Below, one piece after another: positions 36,762 to 45,039 of a stretch of 64,000 nucleotides of DNA. The stretch is from positions 1-64,000 of the IMG/VR virus record IMGVR_UViG_3300017744_000003. One strand, written 5' to 3'. Each line of letters opens with the position of its first letter. Position 1 is the first letter of the stretch. The DNA is from a virus. A program made the translations under genes and the position numbers. The notes beneath the pieces were generated by a model that had not been told where the DNA came from, did no database searches, and saw only the letters and a list, made by a program, of their open reading frames with translations.

Positions 36762-38096
36762 ATGGCTTTAATTAAAGGCAAACAGTTAGCTGATGCGGCT
36801 ATTGTTGAATCTAAAATTGCGGATAGTGCGGTTACTGCTGATAAACTTTCGGGTAGTATCCCTGCAAGTAAACTAGACCTTGAGGGTATTTTCGATTTTT
36901 CAAGTGGTACTCTTAGTGCTGCTACTCCTACAGCTTCGGGTCATGTGGCTACTAAAGGCTATGTAGATGGTGTTAAGCAATCTCTTGATATTAAAGAGAG
37001 TGTAAGAGTCGCAACTACTTCAGAGTTAGGTGTTACCTACTTAAGCGGTGTGCTTACCGCTACGGCTAATGGCGCGATCTCTATTGATGGCGTTGCACTT
37101 GCTAGTTCAGATCGTATTCTTGTAAAGAACCAAGGTACAGCTAACTCTGCCTCTGAAAATGGTATTTATACTGTTACTACAGTTGGTGATGGTTCAAATG
37201 CTTACGTGCTTACTAGGGCTGACGACTTCAATACGGACGCAGACATTAGTTCAGGCGCTTTCTGCTTTGTCGAACAGGGTACAGACAATGGTGACCAAGG
37301 TTTCGTACTCACTACTAACGAGTCGATTACCTTAGACACTACTGACCTTTCCTTCACTCAGTTCTCAGGCGCTGGGCAGATCTCTGCGGGAAGTGGACTA
37401 CAAAAAGATTCTAATGAACTGTCTATCGTTTTAGACCTAAACTCAGGTCTTTCCGTAAGCGGGAGTGGTCTAAAGATTGATGGGTCAGAACTTGCTGCCG
37501 GTGCATTAGCTGTAGCTAACGATGAAATTCTGTTTATTGATTCGGACGGTGGCACTAAACGAGAGTCTGTTGCTGACTTATCAACAGCTATGGCAGGTAA
37601 CGGTATCTCTGCGAATGCGGGTGTTCTAGCCGCAGACTTAAAAGCAACGGGTGGTCTTGAGATTGACTCTGCTGAAATCTCTGTAAAGAAGGCTGACTCT
37701 TCGGTTAGCAGTGACGCTACCGGTCTTAAAGTTAATCTTAATGCAGAAGGTTCTATTGCTATTAAAGGTAATGCAGGACTAAGCGCACCCATTATGGCAA
37801 CTGCTGATCTTGGTAAAGCACCTGGGGCTGTATCTGCTGATGGTACCGACACTACTATTAATATCACAAATACACCTGCGGCTGATGGTGCCGTTCGTAT
37901 CTTTGTTAATGGTATTGGTGCGGAGCTTGGAGATGGCGTTAAGACTAAAGACTGCTACTTTAGCGATGATGGTGGTACGACTGCTCGATCTATCGCAGAC
38001 ATTACTGCCGCTGATGACCTTTTCTGGAATGGCGCTTCTGTTTACGCTCTTGATAACACTGATGTTATCGACATTGTGTACGCTTTCATTAACTAA
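36762..38096 (+). CDS. Tail fibre protein
   Basis: This is a 444-aa protein. The N-terminus ALIKGKQLADAAIVESKIAD, then VTADKLSGSIPASKL and HVATKGYVDG is a recurrent phage fibre pattern (repeated ADKL helices then the 'ATKGYVD' element). The module DRILVKNQGTANSASENGIY is also widely shared among fibres, and the C-terminal 240 residues are short beta repeats. AAGGAG lies upstream of the ATG. It shares its first-residue style with the next gene (MKVKGKQLEDTL), suggesting the two are paralogous fibre parts. Confidence 0.8.
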   Translation: MALIKGKQLADAAIVESKIADSAVTADKLSGSIPASKLDLEGIFDFSSGTLSAATPTASGHVATKGYVDGVKQSLDIKESVRVATTSELGVTYLSGVLTATANGAISIDGVALASSDRILVKNQGTANSASENGIYTVTTVGDGSNAYVLTRADDFNTDADISSGAFCFVEQGTDNGDQGFVLTTNESITLDTTDLSFTQFSGAGQISAGSGLQKDSNELSIVLDLNSGLSVSGSGLKIDGSELAAGALAVANDEILFIDSDGGTKRESVADLSTAMAGNGISANAGVLAADLKATGGLEIDSAEISVKKADSSVSSDATGLKVNLNAEGSIAIKGNAGLSAPIMATADLGKAPGAVSADGTDTTINITNTPAADGAVRIFVNGIGAELGDGVKTKDCYFSDDGGTTARSIADITAADDLFWNGASVYALDNTDVIDIVYAFIN

Positions 38097-38153
38097 GTTT
38101 CTTTAGGCAGCTTACTGCCTATAAAATAAAACAACGTTTATGTTTGACTACTT

Positions 38154-38191
38154 AGGGCAGGTCTACCAAGATGGAGGCTCTGCCCTTTTTT
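38154..38191 (+). terminator. Rho-independent terminator candidate between fibre genes
   Basis: AGGGCAG at 38154-38160 pairs with CTGCCCT at 38180-38186, leaving a 19-nt loop, and six T follow. It ends 16 nt before the next start codon, so it would attenuate rather than fully isolate the following fibre gene. Confidence 0.7.
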
Positions 38192-38207
38192 ATTGGAGAA
38201 ATATGTT

Positions 38208-39290
38208 ATGAAAGTAAAAGGAAAGCAACTAGAGGATACTTTACGTAGCTCAGAAGCACCCTTCGCCGCTGTATATGCCACAGAATTTATTGGTGGCATG
38301 GACGGTTCGATACGCTTTAAGTGTAAGAATGCTGAGTCTGACGCTCTTGCTAAAGGTGAAGTAGTTTACATTAGCGGCGTTAGTGGTGATGTGCCAGAAG
38401 TACAAAGAGCAGACGCTGACGGTGCGGGGACTATGCCTGCTGTAGGGTTATGCGAATCTTCCGCCAATGCGAGTGCGGAAGTGTACATTGTAAGTTTTGG
38501 TAACTTAACCGGCATGAATACAAGCGCTTTGAATACGACTTCACCTTCCGTAAGTATTGTGGGTAGATCTGTTTACGTGAGCACAACATCTGGTGAGTTA
38601 ACGATAGACCCTCCCGCAGGTTCTACAGCTAAACTACAAAACATTGGGCAGATTGTACGAGAACATAGTTCAGAGGGTATTATAAAAGTAGGAGGAGCAG
38701 GACGTACCGCAGCTACTCCCAATCTTGATGAAGGTCATTTTTTCGTAGGTGATGCTAATAACAAGAGCATTGAGAGCGCTTATCAGCTACCGCTGACTGT
38801 AGGTACAAGTGGGCAAGTATTAACGTCAAACGGTACGAATGTGACTTTTCAGGATGCAACCGGCGCAAGTGCGCCCACATCACTAACAGCAAGCGTTGCT
38901 GTAGGAGATTTCACACCCACACATTGGATCACAGATCCTTCTAACACAACAGTCTTTACAATTAATCTGCCGACAACTCGTTATCAAATGACACAGGCTT
39001 TTTCAAATGACGGAGAAACATTCATTATAGAAAATCCGAGTAAAGCTGTTGTGACATTGAGAATTTCAGATGCTCAACAATACATCAATAGTGAGTATTA
39101 TCAGTCATTCATACGTCATGAGGGCGATTATGACGACCAGGGTGTTGGCACAGGTGAGCCCCTCACGTATAATATTCAACCTCTTACAAATGTTAAAGTT
39201 CACATAAAAAAAGAGTACGAGGTGGACGGTACTCCATACAGTTTCAATATAAATCGCGTTGTTTATCATGTAGTTGTGGGAGGTCTTTAA
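38208..39290 (+). CDS. Tail fibre / distal tail structural protein
   Basis: This 360-aa protein starts at the ATG with GGAG about 9 nt upstream; a TTG at 38193 in frame has no site. The N-terminal KGKQLEDTLRSSEAPF echoes the previous fibre. Residues 35-170 include LAKGEVVYISGVSGDVPEV and AVGLCESSANASAEVYIVSFG, a module of virion surface proteins. Residues about 180-230 have HFFVGDANNKSIE and TSGQVLTSNGTNVTF, typical fibre repeats. The C-terminus is a beta domain. Likely part of the receptor-binding complex. Confidence 0.75.
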   Translation: MKVKGKQLEDTLRSSEAPFAAVYATEFIGGMDGSIRFKCKNAESDALAKGEVVYISGVSGDVPEVQRADADGAGTMPAVGLCESSANASAEVYIVSFGNLTGMNTSALNTTSPSVSIVGRSVYVSTTSGELTIDPPAGSTAKLQNIGQIVREHSSEGIIKVGGAGRTAATPNLDEGHFFVGDANNKSIESAYQLPLTVGTSGQVLTSNGTNVTFQDATGASAPTSLTASVAVGDFTPTHWITDPSNTTVFTINLPTTRYQMTQAFSNDGETFIIENPSKAVVTLRISDAQQYINSEYYQSFIRHEGDYDDQGVGTGEPLTYNIQPLTNVKVHIKKEYEVDGTPYSFNINRVVYHVVVGGL

Positions 39291-39379
39291 TCTTTTATAT
39301 ATAGTACCCTATCATTGACTTAGTTAACTCTGGTGTTCTTCAACTAACCATATAACTCTTAAATTAAAACGGATAAATA

Positions 39380-39691
39380 ATGAAAGCAATAAAAGCAAAA
39401 TCTAGTAAAAAAGACCCTTTTGACAGCCATAAACGAACAAAAGAGTCTAACTTGCCTTTTGTTAAAGCAAGTAGGACTCTTTACATGAACAAAAGTGCTT
39501 ATGCGGTATTAGGTACCGAGGGGTTCAAATATAATGGTGAAAACCAGTTAGACCGTGAATCTGAAGTTAAAGAGGGTGAAGGTTACTTAGATGTAGAAAC
39601 CGTAATTAATGTTCTAATACATGAACTTATGGTAACTAAGTCGGATCTACTTAAACTCAAAAAAGTTGTTGAAAAGTCTGAGGTAGTGTAG
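39380..39691 (+). CDS. Small charged protein (unknown)
   Basis: This 103-aa protein is Lys/Glu rich with no recognised domain. It is separated from the fibre gene by 89 nt of AT-rich sequence that I could not assign. Its last codons (VVEKSEVV) contain the dispersed 19-mer at 39664. The stop shares one base with the next start. Confidence 0.6.
   Translation: MKAIKAKSSKKDPFDSHKRTKESNLPFVKASRTLYMNKSAYAVLGTEGFKYNGENQLDRESEVKEGEGYLDVETVINVLIHELMVTKSDLLKLKKVVEKSEVV
39664..39675 (+). repeat. Dispersed 12-mer copy 6, at the 3' end of a small gene
   Basis: Third occurrence of the extended AGTTGTTGAAAAGTCTGAG, again read as VVEKSE. Confidence 0.85.
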
Positions 39692-40053
39692 TGAGCCTGC
39701 ATGATTACAAACCTTTGTTTTTTGAGAATAGCCGTGTACCTATTTGGTTAAGCAAAGTAACACCTATAGAGATTAACGCGATCACTTTGTTTTGTTTCGT
39801 ATTTTCTAGGGGAGAGATATCCGATCAGACCAAACGACATGAGACTATACACTTCCAGCAGTTCTTAGAGACGGGGGTTATTGGCTTTATTGTCTTGTAC
39901 TACCTGGACTATGCTTATCGTTACTTGAAGTACAGAGACGGTAAGAAGGCTTACCGTATGATCTGCTTTGAACAAGAGGCACACGACAACGATCACCTAG
40001 AAGATTACTTATCTAATCGTAAGCGTTATGCTTGGACAGGGCTGAGACGTTAA
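39691..40053 (+). CDS. HExxH-type putative metallopeptidase, membrane-associated
   Basis: This 120-aa protein shows HETIHFQQ at about residues 50-57 (a zinc-binding H-E-x-x-H) and FEQEAHDND at about 91-99, whose Glu is a plausible third ligand. Between them is a hydrophobic segment (TGVIGFIVLYYLDYAYRYL) that may be a membrane helix. Small phage proteins with this H-E-x-x-H ... F-E-x-E-A layout recur, but I know no proven function. GTG start overlaps the previous stop by one base; the only nearby ATG is out of frame. It is the last gene before the replication block leader. Confidence 0.6.
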   Translation: MSLHDYKPLFFENSRVPIWLSKVTPIEINAITLFCFVFSRGEISDQTKRHETIHFQQFLETGVIGFIVLYYLDYAYRYLKYRDGKKAYRMICFEQEAHDNDHLEDYLSNRKRYAWTGLRR

Positions 40054-40068
40054 GTTCTTAAACAAGTC

Positions 40069-40116
40069 GCTCTTATATATAGTATATAATATAAGATACA
40101 GTATATATATAAGAGC
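40069..40116 (+). promoter_or_regulatory. AT-rich inverted-repeat leader of the replication gene block (copy B)
   Basis: Starts with GTCGCTCTTATATATA (40066). A 13-bp perfect inverted repeat, GCTCTTATATATA (40069-40081) and TATATATAAGAGC (40104-40116), encloses an AT-rich loop. AGGAG directly follows and then the ATG at 40128. It is the most perfect of the three leaders. Confidence 0.65.
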
Positions 40117-40127
40117 AGGAGCTTACG

Positions 40128-40397
40128 ATGTTGGATAAGATGAGTGACGATGAGTTATTGGCTAGGTCTATCGAATACTCAGCAGCGGGTATTAAGGATC
40201 GTTTTGAAGAAGACTATCAGGTAGCCTTAGTATCAGCGACTTCTAGTGTTGATTTGGATATGAGTTCTGATAAAGGTTGTATCATTGTTCACATGAAAGG
40301 TGGAGACGCTTTACCTTATCGAAAAGGCGATTGGGTGCAGGTTAGAGAGGCTAAAGGATCTATGTTTTCAGTAGGTGTGTATAAAAAACATCGATAA
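40128..40397 (+). CDS. Small acidic protein, first gene of the replication block (unknown)
   Basis: This 89-aa protein is acidic at the N-terminus (MSDDELLARSIEYS) with a small beta C-terminal half (GDALPYRKGDWVQVREAKG) that could be an SH3-like barrel. Being first after the leader it may be an early or regulatory product. The stop codon overlaps an iteron-like site CGATAAAATCTAT at 40392. Confidence 0.65.
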   Translation: MLDKMSDDELLARSIEYSAAGIKDRFEEDYQVALVSATSSVDLDMSSDKGCIIVHMKGGDALPYRKGDWVQVREAKGSMFSVGVYKKHR

Positions 40398-40465
40398 AAT
40401 CTATTGACGTTTTAGAGGCAACCGCTTAAGACTTTGTTTATCAAGGCAGATACAAAGGAGATAAC

Positions 40466-40681
40466 ATGGTTCGCCTAGACGGAAAGAAAAACAAGTTGTT
40501 GATCGACTTGAAGCACCCCACCGGTCAGCAACTTGCTGAAATGATTCTACAAGCAGTCTTTCTCTATGGAGCAGAGACAGATCAAGACCGAGCTATCCTG
40601 CGTCAAATGGCACGTATGGTTAAAGGTGAAGAGCCTAAAGCTAATATTGATCTTAAAGACTACTTGAAGGGATCAAAATGA
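40466..40681 (+). CDS. Small protein upstream of replication initiator (unknown)
   Basis: This is a 71-aa, helical, basic N-terminal protein (KKNKLLIDLKHPTGQQLAEMI). AAGGAG lies upstream of the ATG. It overlaps the next gene by 4 nt (ATGA), implying coupling with the replication protein. The 68 nt before it hold nothing beyond the iteron-like site. Confidence 0.65.
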   Translation: MVRLDGKKNKLLIDLKHPTGQQLAEMILQAVFLYGAETDQDRAILRQMARMVKGEEPKANIDLKDYLKGSK

Positions 40682-41538
40682 TTGAGTTCACAAACCTTTC
40701 TCAAGAAGGCTTTATGCCCATCAGTAGAGTGTTTTTAACTAACTACAGAAAGTTAAATATCACGATGGAAGAGGCAATGTTGGTACTTCATTTATTAGAT
40801 CATTCTTGGTTTGGTAATCGTGAATTCCCTAGTGCCGAATACTTTGCAAAGAAGAGTGGTAAGAGTGGACAGACTGTTAGAGCTTACCTTAGATCACTGA
40901 GTCATAAAGGTTATCTAGTCCCCATTCGTACCGAAACCGGAGACAAGACTTATGACTACACACCACTCCTTGGGTCTCTAAAAGACCTGGCGGGTGTTCC
41001 TGTGGCAGAGGAGGAGGTGGTTCAGCCTATACACGACCAAGACAGTAAGGTTGAACCCGACCCCCTAAAGACTTTGATTGACGCTTCTTTAGACATGGCT
41101 AAAGACAAGTCTAAAAAAAGAACTCCAATACAAACAAAACCACAGCATTGGAGAAGGCTTCAAGCCTTTAACGATAAGACTCCGGAGCAGTACAACGCTA
41201 AAGACATTGAGTTTGTTTTAGCTCTTGAGTGGAGAGAGAAGTGGAAGTCACCTCCTCCAAAGTTTTTTGGACGAGACTTGAAACACGCAAAAGACCTAAT
41301 CAGTATCTACTCTCCCGAGGTCGTTACTAGCGTGGTAAAGCAGTGTGTTAAAGAATGGGAAACAATCGCTCCACAGTTCAATATCAAGGGTTATCCTAGT
41401 ATGCCCATATTTTGGGGTTTTCGTAACTCCATATTCCCTTTAATCATAGATGGTGCTCTCCAAACAAAAGCGACTTGGGGTACCCAGTTTGACTCAAACA
41501 CAGATAGCCGCCCAGAAGGTGGTGAGATAGGTTGGTAA
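40678..41538 (+). CDS. Winged-helix replication protein (replisome organiser / DnaD-like candidate)
   Basis: This is a 286-aa protein. Residues about 28-85 form a winged helix (EEAMLVLHLLDHSW; FPSAEYFAKKSGKSGQTVRAYLRSL; KGYLVPIRTETGD). A linker rich in Lys/Glu follows, then a C-terminal helical domain (about 155-275). Winged helix plus C-terminal domain just before a DnaC-like loader and a DnaB-like helicase is the layout of phage replication initiators. It may be the protein that binds the origin or iterons. No DnaD C-terminal YxxxIxxxW motif was confirmed. Confidence 0.65.
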   Translation: MIEFTNLSQEGFMPISRVFLTNYRKLNITMEEAMLVLHLLDHSWFGNREFPSAEYFAKKSGKSGQTVRAYLRSLSHKGYLVPIRTETGDKTYDYTPLLGSLKDLAGVPVAEEEVVQPIHDQDSKVEPDPLKTLIDASLDMAKDKSKKRTPIQTKPQHWRRLQAFNDKTPEQYNAKDIEFVLALEWREKWKSPPPKFFGRDLKHAKDLISIYSPEVVTSVVKQCVKEWETIAPQFNIKGYPSMPIFWGFRNSIFPLIIDGALQTKATWGTQFDSNTDSRPEGGEIGW

Positions 41539-41539
41539 C

Positions 41540-41827
41540 ATGAGCTACACAGACGAACAAAAGATTGGTTCTACTCCTAAAGGCAACTACGATAATCAGT
41601 TAGATCGTTTATATGCCATGAAGATTTCAATAGGATCGCCTCACAGTACGATTTACGTTTATGACGCAGTAAGAGGCGGCAAAAGAGCAACGCTAAGAAG
41701 AGAAAAGGTACATACAAACGACACCGCAAGACAAGCAAGACAGTTAGCCTTAAAGTTTAAGATTCTCCGACAAAGTATTGAGGTACATTATGAGAACGGT
41801 AAACCCAAAACCAAGACAGTTAAGTGA
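41540..41827 (+). CDS. Small basic protein in the replication operon (unknown)
   Basis: This 95-aa basic protein has ATG one base after the previous stop. It looks like a small beta/alpha domain (STIYVYDAVRGGKRATLRREK; DTARQARQLALKFKIL). The 3' end overlaps the loader gene by 38 nt in another frame. Confidence 0.65.
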   Translation: MSYTDEQKIGSTPKGNYDNQLDRLYAMKISIGSPHSTIYVYDAVRGGKRATLRREKVHTNDTARQARQLALKFKILRQSIEVHYENGKPKTKTVK

Positions 41828-42413
41828 AGAAACGCTACAGCGTATGAACATTGGTCGGCGCTTTTGGAGCGCTGATATGACTCAAGTAGATGAGTCAACG
41901 TCAAAGGCTATCTTTAGGCGTTATGTTATGGAACTAAAGTCAAACTACGATCAAGGCTGGGGCATCTTCTTGTACGGCGGTAATGGTGTTGGTAAGACCC
42001 ATGCTTCTTGCGCTATGTTAAAAGAGATACAGAAGAGAGGTTATTCCACTTACTGTGTATTAGCTGACGTTCTTAAAGTGGCGTACATTGATGGGCAGCG
42101 GTTTGATCAAGACAACTCTGTAGTACAGAGAGTAGAATCAGTAGACTTCCTTCTGTTAGAAGATCTCGGTAAAGAATATTCCGGTAAGGGCAGTGGGTTC
42201 GCTGAACTCTGTTTTGAGAATATGCTGCGTAAACGCTCTAGGGAGTGCTTACCTACGATTGTGACTACCAACCTATCTCCTAATGCTTTTAAGGAGCGTT
42301 ACAAGCAATCTGCGGCTTCCTTAGCTATGGAGTGTATGGTTGCGTGTGAGATGAAGGGTGAAGATCGCAGAAGAGGGCTTGGGAGCATTAAGACCCAGGA
42401 GATGCTTAAATGA
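41790..42413 (+). CDS. DnaC/IstB-like AAA+ helicase loader
   Basis: This 207-aa AAA+ protein loads the replicative helicase on DNA. Walker A LYGGNGVGKTHA at about residues 62-73, Walker B FLLLEDLG at about 120-127, sensor 1 'PTIVTTNLSP' at about 152-161. I chose the ATG at 41790 with GAGG 6 nt upstream over an upstream TTG at 41778. It overlaps both neighbours. Confidence 0.9.
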   Translation: MRTVNPKPRQLSEETLQRMNIGRRFWSADMTQVDESTSKAIFRRYVMELKSNYDQGWGIFLYGGNGVGKTHASCAMLKEIQKRGYSTYCVLADVLKVAYIDGQRFDQDNSVVQRVESVDFLLLEDLGKEYSGKGSGFAELCFENMLRKRSRECLPTIVTTNLSPNAFKERYKQSAASLAMECMVACEMKGEDRRRGLGSIKTQEMLK

Positions 42414-42760
42414 TGAGGGGGCAGATAGCTAACACAGTAAGTCCTACTCTTTGGATTCATTCAGATTGTATTTTAGAATACAAGGGTAGAAGGTGGTTTA
42501 TTGGTACGAAGCAGTTCTCATTAAAGAATGAGAGTTGGCTCTGGGGTGTAAGTTATCTTCTTAGACCTGTGATCGTTTATATAGATGAACCTCCAAATAC
42601 CTTGTTAAGAGAATATGACCATTTAACTTTCGACACTTTTGCTAGTTGTCGAGAAGCGCTTAGGCGCAATCACCGAGCGGTAGAAATGGTAGTTAACGAC
42701 AGAAGTCTCGTTACTGACTGTACCGTACTTTTCACCTCAAGCCTCAGAAGATATTGCTAA
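42410..42760 (+). CDS. Small protein between loader and helicase (unknown)
   Basis: This 116-aa protein starts in an ATGATG overlapping the loader's stop. It is mixed alpha/beta with several Trp and Arg residues (YKGRRWFIGTKQF; WLWGVSYLLRPVIVYID). No domain is recognised; the location suggests a role in replication. Confidence 0.65.
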   Translation: MMRGQIANTVSPTLWIHSDCILEYKGRRWFIGTKQFSLKNESWLWGVSYLLRPVIVYIDEPPNTLLREYDHLTFDTFASCREALRRNHRAVEMVVNDRSLVTDCTVLFTSSLRRYC

Positions 42761-42763
42761 GAC

Positions 42764-43990
42764 ATGGACATTGAAAAAAAGATAATAGACAAGTGCGCTG
42801 AGAGCCCAATCCTCTACGCAGAAGCCATAGACCAAGCGGTCATTCCCGAGATGTTTAGCGGTCAGTCTAAAGACATTTGGGAATACGCTATAAAACACAT
42901 GAAAGCACATGGTAGTGGACCTACCGACGAAGCAATTACTGTACAGTTCCCTGAGTACGTTTGGGACTTCCCTGCTTCAGAACCTTTATCTTACTATGTT
43001 GAGCAGTTGAAGCGTAAACATGCTTTCAACTTAACCTTGGTAGGTATTCAGAGTGCTTACGATAATCTTAACAAGCGTGAAGTGGAATCCGCTGTTGATG
43101 ATCTAAGAGACGCACTAAGGAAGATAGAGGACGCTACAGCAAGCGAAGCAGACCTCGATTGGGGAACTACAGCAGAAGATCGTTATAACGATTATCTTGA
43201 TATACAGAATAAAGGTGGAATTGATGGGTATAGAACACCTTTTGATACCTTAGACCAGGCTACCCAGGGTTGGCATGATGGTGAGTTTATCCTTGTTGTA
43301 GCACGACAGGGTGTGGGTAAGACTTGGTTGACCAACATCATGGCGCATAAGAACTACAAAGACGGTTTGAAAGTTCTTTATTTCACCAAAGAGATGCCTA
43401 GTAAGCAGGTTGCTAGACGTTTTGATGCTCTTGAGTACGAACTGCCCTACCAAGATCTTCGCTCAGGTCAGTTAAACTCTTTCAAAGAAGCAGAATGGAG
43501 GCAGAAGGTACAAGAAGGTTTACCAAAGGGGCAGCTTGTTATTGTGGGTGAGGAAACCGGAGGTGTGTCACAAGTTGCTGCAAAGATAGAAAGACATAAG
43601 CCCGACATTATCTTTATTGACGGTATGTATCTTATGGACGACGACCAAAGAGCTAGAGATAACTGGCTTAAGATCAGTAATATCAGTCGTGATATGAAGA
43701 GACTGAGCAAGAGAGTTATGATCCCTATAATCGCTACTGTTCAGTTTAATAGGAGCGCAGACAATTCAAAGGGTGACGCAAGCAATATTGCCTATGGTGA
43801 TATAGCTAAAGACGCTGATATTATCTTAGGATTGTTTCAAGACGAAGACCAAAGACTTGATAAGCGTATGACCTTACGTGTGTTAAAACAGCGTGAAGGC
43901 GCAAGACCTGAGATCGAACTTGATTGGGACATGGCCAACATGAAGTTCAATGAGGTTCAAGATAGTAGTGTGGGTACGGTGAACTTCTGA
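42764..43990 (+). CDS. Replicative DNA helicase (DnaB-like)
   Basis: This 408-aa hexameric helicase has an N-terminal DnaB-like helical domain (residues 1-110) and a RecA-fold ATPase: Walker A VARQGVGKTWL at about 179-189, Walker B DIIFIDGMYLM at about 281-291, and IIATVQFNRS (sensor) near 324-333. Shorter than bacterial DnaB (about 470 aa) but normal for phages. The stop overlaps the primase start, supporting a coupled helicase-primase unit. Confidence 0.93.
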   Translation: MDIEKKIIDKCAESPILYAEAIDQAVIPEMFSGQSKDIWEYAIKHMKAHGSGPTDEAITVQFPEYVWDFPASEPLSYYVEQLKRKHAFNLTLVGIQSAYDNLNKREVESAVDDLRDALRKIEDATASEADLDWGTTAEDRYNDYLDIQNKGGIDGYRTPFDTLDQATQGWHDGEFILVVARQGVGKTWLTNIMAHKNYKDGLKVLYFTKEMPSKQVARRFDALEYELPYQDLRSGQLNSFKEAEWRQKVQEGLPKGQLVIVGEETGGVSQVAAKIERHKPDIIFIDGMYLMDDDQRARDNWLKISNISRDMKRLSKRVMIPIIATVQFNRSADNSKGDASNIAYGDIAKDADIILGLFQDEDQRLDKRMTLRVLKQREGARPEIELDWDMANMKFNEVQDSSVGTVNF

Positions 43991-44958
43991 TGGATAAAGA
44001 GCAAGCAATCCTAGATATCCTACAAAAGTGCAATTTTAAGCCCCGAAGAGGATCTCAGAACCTATCTATCCCTTGCCCTCTTGCACCCTATACGCCTTTA
44101 CATAAAAACAACTGGGATAGCCATCCTTCTATGGGCATAAAAGTAACAGATGGCTCTGTTTTAGTTAACTGCTTCACCTGTCACTTTAAGAGTGGTCAAC
44201 TGAGTTATCTCTTCCATCGTCTCAACTCACATGATCGTAAATGGGGTGAAGCTCTTAATGCTGTCGTGGAACTAGAGTCTAAGTATCTATCTCAGGGCCT
44301 CGATAACCTCAAGTCTATGGGATTGTATGTAGACAAGAATAAGAAGTCGTCAGAACCTTTAAGTGAGGATCTCTTTAGCCCGTTCTCTCGACAGTTTGCC
44401 CCTTACCTAGAGAGAAGAGGCATAAGTATAGATACCGGCAAAAGATGGGGTGTGGGTGTCGATGTAAAACAAAAGAGAGCCGTTATCCCTGTGAGAGACT
44501 TTAGTGGTGCTTTATGGGGTGCGGTAGGTAGGAGTTATATTAACCAAAACCCCAAGTATATGAACTATTGGGAGATGAAAAAGGGAACCCAACTACTAGG
44601 CGCTCATCTCATAAAACAGTCTAAGACTACTATTGTCGTTGAAGGTAGTTTAGACGCTCTACTTACAGACCAGGCGTTGAGGTCTTTAGAACTTGAGGAC
44701 CAATACAACGTAGTGAGTATATTGGGTGCTAGTCTCAGTGAGAAGCAGGCAAACCTTCTAGTTCGTTGCTCTAATGATGTTATTGTAGCATTAGACGCAG
44801 ATGAAGCAGGACAGAGAGGTTTATTAAGAGCTAAAGAACTATTATCTACCCGATTACTCTCTAAAAAAGCCGACATAAGTACGGTCGGTAAAAAGGATTT
44901 TGGCGAATGCAGTTCTCAAGAGATCTTGGAAGTGATAAGCAACTCCGTCTTATTGTAA
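43990..44958 (+). CDS. DNA primase (TOPRIM, DnaG-like)
   Basis: This is a 322-aa primase that makes RNA primers. The N-terminus has a CHC2-like zinc site: IPCPLAP with following His residues, then VNCFTCHFKSG at about 57-67. The TOPRIM domain is clear: IVVEGSLDALL at about 215-225 (catalytic Glu) and VIVALDADEAGQRGL at about 264-278. Small for DnaG but similar to phage primases. It follows helicase without a gap. Confidence 0.92.
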   Translation: MDKEQAILDILQKCNFKPRRGSQNLSIPCPLAPYTPLHKNNWDSHPSMGIKVTDGSVLVNCFTCHFKSGQLSYLFHRLNSHDRKWGEALNAVVELESKYLSQGLDNLKSMGLYVDKNKKSSEPLSEDLFSPFSRQFAPYLERRGISIDTGKRWGVGVDVKQKRAVIPVRDFSGALWGAVGRSYINQNPKYMNYWEMKKGTQLLGAHLIKQSKTTIVVEGSLDALLTDQALRSLELEDQYNVVSILGASLSEKQANLLVRCSNDVIVALDADEAGQRGLLRAKELLSTRLLSKKADISTVGKKDFGECSSQEILEVISNSVLL

Positions 44959-44960
44959 AT

Positions 44961-44972
44961 AGTTGTTGAAAA
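44961..44972 (+). repeat. Dispersed 12-mer copy 7, intergenic
   Basis: Forward copy 2 nt after the primase stop, in the 81-nt gap before SSB. Read as AGTTGTTGAAAACTA it is the exact inverted 15-mer of copy 2. Confidence 0.85.
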
Positions 44973-45039
44973 CTATTGTACGTGACTAAGTTTTGTCTTA
45001 TAAATATATCACCCAACATAGTTGATGAAAGGATCACAG

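Noticed and set aside
37358-37867. 169-aa antisense frame opposite the fibre gene
   Set aside because: Ser/Ala/Pro-rich shadow of short beta repeats; no start context and no known family.
38105-38120. AGGCAG-CTTA-CTGCCT hairpin after the fibre gene as a terminator
   Set aside because: A perfect 6-bp stem but followed by ATAAAATAAAA, not a T run. The hairpin at 38154 has the T run and is the better terminator.
39291-39379. Sigma-70 promoter in the gap (TTGACT and TATAAC)
   Set aside because: The two boxes are about 30 nt apart, too far for a normal promoter.
40398-40465. tRNA or small RNA in the 68-nt gap
   Set aside because: No cloverleaf pairing or TTC loop could be built by eye.
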